A program made the position numbers and the translations under genes. Source: Rosellinia necatrix (Eukaryota; Ascomycota; Sordariomycetes; Xylariales; Xylariaceae). From it: 64,000 nucleotides of DNA. Where the stretch lies: assembly GCA_021209875.1 (NCBI GenBank), contig JAGYVD010000009.1:3038001-3102000 (forward strand), given 5' to 3'. This document shows positions 1 to 9,758 of the stretch, one piece after another (position 1 is the first letter of the stretch; each line of letters opens with the position of its first letter). Below the pieces are notes generated by a model. It was not told where the DNA came from. It did no database searches and saw only the letters and a program-made list of their open reading frames with translations.

Positions 1-2680
1 CGTGCAAACGGATCGCATGCGGCCAGCTCTGCTCCAAGCTGAAAGGCATGCACGAAAAGTGCCGCGAGAATCCAGGATATGCGTTGACGCCAGCTCCGAG
101 AAATGGATGATCAATTGGCGTCGGTTCGGTGGAAGGAAACTAATTCATTACATTCCAAGGTTTGGCGCCCAACTAGCCCGGCGCTCACAAAATTGGGGTG
201 TCATTACTCCGGCTGAGGAATATAACCTCGTTTGTAGAACATACACGCCGTAAAATATAACATGATTGCTTCTAGGTGAAAATTGTTCAAATTGGCAGTA
301 CAGATAACTCAGTAGTTAACTACCTAGGTACCTACCTCCAGCCGAAGTTTATTTCCCACCCACCATAGCTGTACTCCAGCACCTTCTGGGGTGCAACAGC
401 ACGAGTACAGGTATATAGACAGTGTACCTAGAAAGTGCACAGCGGACACCTACCTAGGTGTGGTGGGTTAAGTACCTACTTAAGTAGGTAAGGTAGGTAC
501 CTACCCACCTACATCAGTCAGTTGTGCTCTAGGTAGGCGCAAGCACCCCAGTGCATCGAAGTCTAGGGATGTACCTAGGTAGCTAGTTATCAGTATTTTA
601 CTAGGTGCCTACACATCTTCAACCACACATAGCACAGTCGAGACAGACCCGCCCGTCATCCCGGTCTCGTCATACACAAATTTCACATCCTCTGCCATCT
701 TCTGCCCCTCCGCGAACATTCGTGCCACCCCGTCCAACGCGATAGCCTTCTCTCCCCAAGGCCCCGCGTAGCGTGCACCTCGGTGGAATGCCGGGGTGAG
801 TGTATATCTCCCCGGGTTCTCAACTAACGCTGTCGAACGGGACATTGAGGGAATCGAATCAGACCATGGCTGGAAAGTCACCTACTCTCACCGCGGTCGA
901 CCCCTCAAAAATCCATCCCGCTGCCACCCGCGCACTTGACAGCAATAACAACGAAATACGCGGCGCTAGGAGCGTCCTCCACCCGCTCTTTCCCTCCACC
1001 AGAATCACCAAAATCTCCATAGGTAGTGTACTCCGAGAATACAAGTGGCAATGGCAGCATCCTTAAATGTGTCGGGAAGTTTGTTGACCTCGATCGACTC
1101 GATAAGATCCTTCTGATTCTACGCGGTAGTGTGGAAGTGCAGCCTTTCCGCACGGCGGGCTCTCCACCGACGAGACAGCGCGATATATCTGAAGTCCTTG
1201 GATTTGTCGCCTGGCTGGGTTTCATGAAGGCGAACGGCGGCAGAATCAATGCCTCCCACTTCAATGTGCCTGGCTAGGAGTTTAAACGCCTTGTGAGACT
1301 AAAACTTGCGGAGGATGGCTAGTTTGAGATCGCCGTCCCTTATATGAATGACTGGTAAGAATAAACCGCCCGTAAGTTGAGATCTACATTTATATATGTC
1401 ATGCTTTGAGTCGCAGTTTTTCAGCCAAAATTCAATGAGTTTAAAATGGGCGCCGTTACCGACCTCGCGAGGCACTGGTAACCTGATCTGAACCGATCTA
1501 GGGGTCCTTGAATCTACCGTGACCAGGCAGATCAGCATCCACTACAGTTCGTTTACTTGAATCTATATTGAACGACCTACAATAGTTTTGGCAAATGAAA
1601 GATACAGGAGGGTCGCTCTCATTCATCTTGATTACCGACTCGATCTTGTCGAACCGAAGTTCGCATGCCTCGCGCCCGAGGTGGCCACTAGCACCCCGCT
1701 TCATTTTGTAGAAGTGGCAAGTTTTGGATGTCTGTTTCATAACTAATAGTGTGTTGGCAGTATGAAATTTGGATGCCTTGAAGTCTAACTCTACACAGCC
1801 GGTCTAATCCCGCAGACCTGAGAAAGGATAACGCCGTGAAGACCTCCTCTTAATCTCGCCAATCTTGCGAAATATTGATATCAAACTATATGCAAAGGTT
1901 ATGTAAGCAAGATATGCTAACATAAGCGGCGAAAGACTTACAGGCTAGGTCACAGTCAGTAATGACTAAAATAGGGGTTGGGAAGTTATCCGCTAGCTCC
2001 CTCAAGGTTGACGTTCCTATACTTCAGCCTAGGCTTTTCTCGAGATTCGACTCCAATGCTAATGATGCTTAACGGTATTCTATTGAAAGAGTATGTTCTT
2101 TTTCATGCATACCTATGGGTTGGTAGAATCAGCAGCTCAGGGTTGCTCTGTATCCATAACGTTGTCTGAAGACAGCCCCTTTCGAACCATTTCCTTCTAT
2201 CCATGATAGATACTTACAAATCAAACATATTAACTAGTTAAATGTTTCAGTTCGTTTATAGCACTGGGCAGACCGGCCGTATATCAAAATTGTTCAGGCG
2301 GCAAGCTCCGCCGTGAGACAGCTTGAACACGACTCACACTACCCCGATGCGAGAAAAGCATCTTGTACATGACCATATCTGAATGTCATCAATGCAGTGC
2401 TAAATACTAGTTGACTTATTGGGCATTGGGCGATCTAGCAATCTCATATAAAATATACTACATCAAGTAAATACCCATCATGAACTGGTCTCTAGAGCTA
2501 TACCAATTGAATACCACGGCGTGAATCCAGCACACCGGTTCCCCGCACGGAGGGTTATTGTTGCCTTGTGGAGTTTGTCAGCTTGGCCGCGAATACCTCC
2601 TCGCCTTGCGAATAGTTTCGTATAGTTCTCAATGCCCCAATATCTAGATAGTACGGGGACAACTACTTATAGACTTCAGA
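1..2680. other. Gene-poor region, no supported gene
   Basis: Only short open frames on both strands. A pair of adjacent minus-strand frames at 609-881 and 905-1264 could be pieces of a broken gene, but I recognise no domain and a plus-strand frame (1026-1277) overlaps them. Words of the CCTACCTAGGTA type crowd 319-341 and 449-580. The 2216-2480 stretch is visibly AT-rich. Nothing else can be supported. Confidence 0.5.
449..580. repeat. TAGGTACCTA-type palindromic word cluster
   Basis: Dense, imperfect copies of CCTACCTAGGTA and TAGGTACCTACC, both self-complementary words with a 4-base TAGG/CCTA rhythm. Similar islands recur through the intergenic DNA of this window and are absent from the coding exons I checked. 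Confidence 0.7.
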
Positions 2681-4018
2681 ATGGTGTTGGAACCGAAACT
2701 ATCGATATCCTGTCACTGCGGCGCTGCGAAGCAGACTGTCGATCCCCGCGAGAAACTCTCTGGCTCCCCGCAGGACATCAACCTATGCCACTGCCACGCG
2801 TGTAGACACAACACCGGGTTGCTGTGCGTTTCTCATATCGGCATCGAGCGCCCGGGTTCGATCGAGGGGCTCGCGGAATACCGCTCGACGACGAAGGCGG
2901 TATCGCGGTTCTTCTGCGCGACCTGTGGCTGCCATGTCTTCCGGAGGCTTCGGGACAGTCCGCAAGAATGGTGGGCCGTCGCTACCGGCGTGGTCATCGG
3001 GTTCGATGGAGAGCCGGAAGAGGGCCCGGCCGGGATAGATGTGGCCGGGATGCCGATACGATACGCGAAGCATATCAATACGGCCGGCACCAGGGACGGC
3101 GGCTTGAGCCCATTTCTACCACACACTAGGGGGGGCCAGGAGTTAGAGGCGGCCGATGCCGACTTGGGGCGGTCGCCGCTGGGCGAGGGAAAGGATAAAG
3201 GGGGAGGTGAGGTCCTAAGTGCCTTCTGCCACTGCAGAGCAGTGCGGTTTCATATCACGCGCCCCGATGCGGACAGCAGGCTCCCGCGCTCCAACTTCCC
3301 GGATCTCATGATACCCTACCATACCGGCTCGCCCCGGATCCGGAACCCCGACGACGAGAAGTGGTGGCTACGCCCCGGCCGCCTGGGTACGTCCTCTGCG
3401 GGGGCCAAGACTCCGCCGCTGGCGGAGAAGGACGGGCCAAGACGGTACCTCGCGGGCACGTGTGCCTGCCGCTCCTGCCGGCTTACTTCCGGCTTCGAGA
3501 TACAGACGTGGGCGTTTGTGCCGAGAGCGAACATATTCTTTCATATTCATAGCCACGATAGGAATCCGGGCGCCCCGGAGCTTAGTGAATCTGGAACTTC
3601 AAACGAGGTTCATAGGGAGGAGGAGGAGGAGAAGGAGGAGAAGGAGAAGGAGGAGAAGGAGAAGGAGGAGAAGGAGAAGGAGGAAGAGGGTATAGTCCCC
3701 CTTGACTTCGGAGCCCTGCCGCCCGGCCTCCTCACGAGCTACGAGAGCAGCCGGGGCGTGCGGCGCGAGTTCTGCGCCCGCTGCGGCGCGACGGTGTTCT
3801 GGAGGGACCGGTGGCGGCCGGAGCTCATCGACGTCAGCGTCGGCCTGCTGGACGCGGAAGAGGGCGCCCGGGCCGAGACGTGGCTGGACTGGTGGGCCGA
3901 GAGGGTCAGCTTTGCCGAGGATGCCGGGAACGGCAGGGTCGGGGAGACAGCGAGGCGCGCGGAGGGCCTCGTTGGCGGGTTGGAGGACGGTCTGAGGAGG
4001 TGGGGTGGGCAGAGGTGA
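2681..4018 (+). CDS. Two-domain GFA/CENP-V-type zinc-binding protein
   Basis: Single-exon frame of 445 residues starting at an ATG. It carries two copies of the GFA (glutathione-dependent formaldehyde-activating, CENP-V/GFA) zinc fold. Domain 1 shows CHCG (C11, C13), CHCHAC (C36, C38, C41) and FCATCG (C79, C82). Domain 2 shows CHC (C183, C185), CACRSC (C261, C263, C266) and FCARCG (C365, C368), so all seven zinc-type cysteines are present in each copy. Domain 2 is stretched by insertions, including a Glu/Lys-only tract at about 313-336. Family members are usually single-domain proteins of 120-200 residues; two-domain forms occur in fungi. The exact substrate is unknown, and the formaldehyde link is historical for the family. 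It stands alone, with no close partner gene. Confidence 0.85.
   Translation: MVLEPKLSISCHCGAAKQTVDPREKLSGSPQDINLCHCHACRHNTGLLCVSHIGIERPGSIEGLAEYRSTTKAVSRFFCATCGCHVFRRLRDSPQEWWAVATGVVIGFDGEPEEGPAGIDVAGMPIRYAKHINTAGTRDGGLSPFLPHTRGGQELEAADADLGRSPLGEGKDKGGGEVLSAFCHCRAVRFHITRPDADSRLPRSNFPDLMIPYHTGSPRIRNPDDEKWWLRPGRLGTSSAGAKTPPLAEKDGPRRYLAGTCACRSCRLTSGFEIQTWAFVPRANIFFHIHSHDRNPGAPELSESGTSNEVHREEEEEKEEKEKEEKEKEEKEKEEEGIVPLDFGALPPGLLTSYESSRGVRREFCARCGATVFWRDRWRPELIDVSVGLLDAEEGARAETWLDWWAERVSFAEDAGNGRVGETARRAEGLVGGLEDGLRRWGGQR
3616..3689 (+). repeat. GAG/AAG trinucleotide tract in coding sequence
   Basis: Purine-only run of GAG and AAG codons encoding the Glu/Lys linker inside the second GFA domain. 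It is prone to length change by slippage without loss of frame. Confidence 0.85.
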
Positions 4019-5688
4019 GTCGGTGGCCGTGAAGGGCTCGCTTGAGCCGGTGTTCCTAATGCTGTTACAAGCATGCTTTCTTATCCCTCCCTGAAAGGTT
4101 CTGTATGCGGATTATTGAAAACACAATGCTGGAACAAAGAAACTCGGCTTAGATTCCATGCATACCGAATGCCTGGTATAAGACAAATTATTTATCTTGA
4201 TTCAAATCGTTCCTGTGACTCGTTTCTTTTCGTTTCTCTGTCAATTTGAAGATTTTTTTCGGACAGAGATTCTCTGGGTAATATTAATCCCTGATTGAAT
4301 ACACCAACGTTGAGGCTTCTGCTTAGAGATCGCTGTTAAACTAGTTCATCCATGTTGTGTAAATGGTCTTCTCAAGCAAACCCGTGAAATAATCATCCAG
4401 ATTCTCGAGTTAGCTGTGCGTAAATGCTTAATTCGGGTAGTTTGCATATGATTTGATCTGTTGGAACATGCTGTAAGCGTTGGATGTCTGAGCGAACCGT
4501 ATGATGCTGGTCCAGAGAGTAGCCCCGACGGTTCGTCCGGCTGCCATGTGCTCCAGCACATCCGAGAACCTGTTATTTTCTGGTATCGTACGTCCGTGCT
4601 CTGTTACCCAGCGCACGTGTTTAGAGAAGGAGGACCTATCATCCGCGTCGGCGGCGCGGGAAACTTGCAGCGGAAGTGACAATAGTCCGTTCTTATGAAT
4701 CGAACCAAAGCAAAACGGTCTCGGCGAGGCCTCGGCGCAGTTCGACGAGGCCCGCCCGCGGGCAACCCAACCTTGAAAGAGCTTGCTCTCACGACCCATA
4801 ACCTCAATATCTCACTTCTATGCCGCTACGTTAACGGTAAGCGACTACTAAATAACTAGCATGCAGAGAGCGTTGTTGCTCTCCGAATAGGATCGGGATA
4901 AAACCTCGGCCACTGCATCACAGCCGCATTTATTACTTAGTCGTACCCCACTGCAATGCCTAGGGCCCTTGTGATGGAGGTGCACGATCGTAAACAAGGA
5001 TGAGGGTGGAAGCAGTGTCCCGTTCATGCACTGGTGATCCCGAAGGGTGACCTCGGCCGGTTGGCTAACCTAAAGTACTCGCGTACCTACAGTACTAGAG
5101 TCTATCTCAGCAGTGGCCCACAGCATTTGGCAGTATCTTCTGGGGCGTAGCATGGGTCGATGAGATGAACGCGGGGTAGGCCAATTGCCAGATTCACTCG
5201 ACCAGTTTGGTGAGTTACTAATCTTTTTTGAATAAATAAATGAGAGAAAAGTACGTAGTCAGGAGTTCGGTCTCTATCCCCCCCCCCCCTTCTCCTTTAA
5301 AGCCGAAGGAGTCAATTATAATATGTTGTGGATAAGTACATAAGGTTGTCTAAGGCACATTCATTGTCTGTTAAGTCATAGGGTTCTCTGTTATGAATGC
5401 CGTAGCTCACATGAAAACCATGCGGGGTTAGGCAACCCCAATGTAAACAATATCTTCAGTTTGCGATTGCATCACACTTGATACATTGCGTCGTCAATTA
5501 AGTTTTCCTATGCTATGAATAAAATTCCCAAGCAGTGATTGGTATTATTGCTGATTGGTATACCTACTAGCTAATGTGCATAACTCCTATGATAAAGTCA
5601 GTCCTAATACTTCATTGCCTTTGCCAGTGTCTGGATTTTCCGCAGGTATTCAACCACTCGGCTGGCTGTTGAGCTGCGTTGTGCTCGG
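4019..5688. other. Intergenic region, no supported gene
   Basis: A minus-strand frame of 123 codons at 4428-4799 and overlapping plus-strand frames are open, but no domain is recognisable. There is a C run near 5279-5290 and AT-rich DNA beyond 5200. No RNA gene seen. Confidence 0.4.
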
Positions 5689-6069
5689 CTACTTGCTAGT
5701 GAAAATAATGGCACATTTGTCGCACCGTGGGGTACTTCTATGAGGACAGTCTGGATAGTCTGGATTTGAGCAAGTTGAGCCGCTGCTTGTATATTTACAA
5801 ACACAGCACGCAAAGCCGATAGGCTGGTGGGTGTCTTTTCCCTTCTGTGTTGGGGGTACTTGGCGCTGGGTCGGTGCTGGCACCCAGGACTGCTGATAGC
5901 ACTGCACTGTGATATGACCCTCATCTAATGCATCGTCGGTTGAGGTCAGCGGGGCTGCTATGAGTGTGACTACTGAGTCGCTAGGATCTAGCGAGCGCAG
6001 TCCCTGCAGAGTATTATTATCTTCTTCTGAGGTTTCGCCCCTCCAACACTTGCGGGTTCTTGATGGCAT
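5689..6069 (-). CDS. Possible small Cys-rich zinc-ribbon-like protein
   Basis: Minus-strand frame that stays open upstream to 6222; I prefer the ATG at 6069, giving 126 residues. The C-terminal third has a Cys-rich block: CCVC, then C, then CPH, then CDKC. This resembles the C-x2-C...C-x2-C/H pattern of small fungal hypothetical proteins with a predicted zinc ribbon near the C-terminus. No signal peptide or membrane segment is evident. The gene lies alone in AT-rich DNA, so a decayed or chance frame is possible. Function unknown; the zinc-binding idea is inference from cysteine spacing only. Confidence 0.4.
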   Translation of the reverse strand: MPSRTRKCWRGETSEEDNNTLQGLRSLDPSDSVVTLIAAPLTSTDDALDEGHITVQCYQQSWVPAPTQRQVPPTQKGKDTHQPIGFACCVCKYTSSGSTCSNPDYPDCPHRSTPRCDKCAIIFTSK

Positions 6070-6222
6070 GGTTGTAGCGTGTCTTGCTGCTGTTATGTAG
6101 AGCTGTAAGTTCTTGCTAAGGTGATATAGTATTTGTAGAGAGTAGGTAGTAGTGTGGATTTTAATTAAACGTAGATAGATGCTGGGCGACATTTTATAAC
6201 CTAGATAGTTAGAGAATAACAC

Positions 6223-7832
6223 AATGAGTCACACCACATTTGTTCGTATATTGTAACATAGAATGAGTTATATGAATGAAAGGGTTGGAATTGACTCCGG
6301 TTTTAGATATAGTGTAAAAGAAAGAGAACTGAGACTAGTTTATCTCTTTGGTCATGATAAATCTGGAACTACTCGAAGGCAACAAATTTCTAACACCTTC
6401 CCGAGGTCACATTTCAGCAAATATGAACTTGGATGCACCCATTTCTATCTAGTAGAACCATTCAAGGTCTTTCAAGGTTGTTTATTGATAGAATTTCCAA
6501 TAAATACATTTATAGAATGTGATTATTACCCGATTAGGAACTGATGCCTGGGAGAGTACATAGCTGCCTAAGTACAGCATAAATCTCTTAATTATGTGGT
6601 TTTCCCGTTGACTCTTACATTGTGCATGTATATTAAATTTTAAACTGTCGAGTTTTACGAATTTCTATGCATAATTTTTCCGAACCCTATGTCAGGGTTT
6701 TGACAAACCTTCATATCATAGGATAGATACATCTCCCTACACGAATGAATAAGTCGACATAACCCCAACTCAATCGCCGCATCCAACCTAGCTATAGGGC
6801 TCATAATAGATCTACATAGAACCCTTTTTAAGGCTGGAGATTAGCCGAATAACGCGTGCCATATCTGGAAATTGCACAAGTAAAAGAGACCTTGTAGTTA
6901 TCCGCTATGCTTGAGTGATATCCAAAGGTCCTAGTCGTGCCTAACACCAAAGTACGATAGTACCGCCGTAGATAGCTAGTAGAGGGAGGGCTGGCGTCAT
7001 CAATAAATCCGCTAGGAAGTCAACTTACCAGGGTTCTTCTAATTAGTCTGTTCTAGTGTTCTAGGGCAGGGGGACGGATGGGAAACCCTAAAAACGGAGG
7101 CTCCCCCCTCATGTGGGGTGTTTACCTCATTGGAAATAATATTTAGCATTTAGTACATTTTCCAGCACACAATTAGAGTCGGGGCTGCCTCAGCCACCTT
7201 AGCCGGCATCTTTCAATGGTTATTGGTCGATCTCCAGTTGTCCCTGGCCTAACATACTGATATATATAATACAATTCCCAGTGAATCTTGCAGGGATACA
7301 AAACGTCCAATTCATGGCGGGAAGGATTTGTGACCCAGAGATGCGTTGGCGGGAGGGATCTTATGGGAGGGTGTATGGGATGGGCGCAACACCTACTTAG
7401 ACAGCTACAGGAGTAGGCGACAGCCGACCTCTGATTCGTACCTAGGTATCCGTTTAACCCAGATTAACGCATTAGCTAATTATTCTTTAGAAGTGTGCAT
7501 ACATATCTATCTCAGTGGCTTGGAGGTGACGAGGGGTATGTGTGTGCATGAAGCACCCACATACATACCGAATTATGGTGCCTTTCTCACTGCCAATAGA
7601 AGCGCAATCCTCCTCCTGACTAGATAGGGCTCAACGTGACTCTTTGTGGGCTGTGCGGGCCTACTTACGGGCTTAGGAATGAACTCGGTAAGATACCATG
7701 GGCAGATAACTCACGAAGGCTCTGTATAAATAAGGCTACACACATCCAATTTTCAGGTTCCAGTCCCACCAGTAAATATAATCTCTAGTCATACTGGAAC
7801 ATACGGATACCAAGCCAGGCTCCTCTGTCAAC
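6223..7832. other. AT-rich intergenic region
   Basis: Contains open frames at 6263-6544 (+) and 7346-7627 (+) that match nothing I recognise. The AT-rich composition of 6100-6700 would suit a degraded repeat. It also holds the leader region of the kinase gene that starts at 7833. Confidence 0.4.
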
Positions 7833-9563
7833 ATGGCTAAGCCGCTCTCGGACCGCATCTGCGTTGAGTTGGCCAGAAGCAAGTATTGCGGCGGGACCGA
7901 GAAAACATACTTACCGGAAGGATGTCTTGATACCTTGGTCAATGAGGCGACAATCAGGGGTGAACTTTCGCATAGCCTTGCATTCCTTCAATCTCCGGAG
8001 AAGGAACGGGAATTTATCAGAATCATCGCCCAACGTGCGAAGAAGGTCTTTGCCACCGCTGTCTTAACTAAAGTTGGAGGAGCAAAAATCTACAAGGCTA
8101 TCAATGAGTCTAAAATTACTGACAAGGATTTGCCAATAGACGAGACGCACACATTTTTGAAATCGCTCGGGAAGTGGGATGCTCACCAATTTTTGGTACA
8201 TCAATGGAAGTTTCTCGTCCCTATCTTCACGGAGGGCAAGCTTATGTACAACCTCGAGAAGGAAACTATTTTGCCCTTCATGGAGGTTGGAGACCAACAA
8301 AAAGAAGGCACTTTTGGGATCGTTTCTAGGGTTAAGATTCATGAAGCTCATCGGAAGTATTTCTCCGATTTCAAGGTGAGTGACTGCTCTGGTATTCTTA
8401 TCGTCAAAGCGGTGAAATAACCCTGAGATATGTAGGGCGAATTAAATCATATAGCCGTCAAAGAAATGGTCGCGACGAATGCAGTTCACGCGTCTGATGA
8501 ATTAAGCCTAGGTGATGTGTCTGAGGCGTGGAAAAAGGAGGCAATGATGCTGGGAAAGCTCAGCGAGATTAAGCACAGCAACGTGATCCAGTGCATCGCC
8601 GCGATAGACAAGAAGGACAAGTACTACTTGCTCTTCCCATGGGCTGACGGGGGAAGCCTTCAAGACTTCTGGGGAAATGTTCCTAGACCTCCCCTTAGCC
8701 CGAAATTCGTCAAGGGGATTCTGATCCAGATACGTGGACTCGCCGAGGCACTAAAGACACTACATAATTATAAGGGCGCGGGTGCCGACAACGCCAATTC
8801 CATGGGGGGCGGCATCCGCCATGGAGACCTCAAGCCGGCAAATATCCTGAGATTCATGCCACAAGACGATAACGATATTGGTATACTTAAAATTGCCGAT
8901 ATGGGCCTGGCCAGGCATCACGAGGTGAACACCAGACTCCGAGGAAACGCCACAACGACGCGGTTTGGATCAGCTCGCTACGAACCGCCCGAAGCAGAGC
9001 CGCCGAGCTTGAAGCCTACGTCTCGCCTTTACGATGTGTGGTCAATGGGATGCATCGTACTCGAGCTCATAATATGGCTTTTAGACGGAACCAAAAGGTT
9101 GGATGCGTTTAACGACTCCATCCGGGAGCATTTGCAAAATAAAGACCCCCCATACTATGAAATCAGGGAGTCAGCCGGTCACGGGAAGGTACCCAGAGTA
9201 CACCCCCTAGTAGTTCAATACATTAAGAGACTAGCAACCGAACCGGCATGTGCCGCGAATACGGCCCTTGGAGATTTGCTCGCCGTCGTGGAGACGCAAC
9301 TATTGGTTGTCAAGCTTCCACCTAGTAGCACGGGTGTTCATGATGGGTCTGCTTCTACCACTCCGGTCGATTTCAACGAAAAAAATGACGGCCAATATCG
9401 GGCATCAGCTGCAGCTTTTCTCCAATCACTCGAAGATATAATTAGTAAGTGTGAACATGCTGACTACTTACGGACAGAGCGAGGTCAACGGGGGGCACCG
9501 GCTATTCACCCTACTTCCAACATGGCGTCGAGTGGTACTGTTGACTTTTACTGGAATCCGTAA
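7833..9563 (+). CDS. Fungal protein kinase-domain protein
   Basis: Two exons, 7833-8375 and 8436-9563, joined across a 60-bp phase-0 intron (GTGAGT...TGTAG), give 556 residues. The splice restores the ATP-binding strand: a loop with GTFG at about 159-162, then the AVK lysine at 190. An alpha-C glutamate lies near 216. The catalytic loop reads HGDLKPANIL (Asp about 312) and the metal-binding motif is DMG (about 336) in place of DFG, followed by a YEPPE segment where APE is expected. Residues 1-155 are a helical lead region common in fungal-specific kinases of this sort. The C-terminus stops about 70 residues after the kinase fold, shorter than many relatives, so truncation or a missed exon is possible. 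Presumably an active Ser/Thr kinase; substrate unknown. Confidence 0.8.
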
Positions 9564-9758
9564 GCGGGTGACCATTCATGACGTAGCTTTAGGTCGCCTA
9601 AAGAAAATATATCAAGAAGTAACGAAGCAAAGAGTCATGCGTGGCATTTCTTAGGTTTTCCTATATCGCGCCTTTACATTATCATTTACAGTCATATGTC
9701 CAACTTGTCGTGTGACGTTCTGAATCAGGTCGTCGACAAATCCCGCCCTATGTCATCA

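Noticed and set aside
9446..9478. Possible small intron near the end of the kinase gene (GTAAGT...ACAG, 33 nt)
   Set aside because: Too short for a fungal intron and the frame is open without it.
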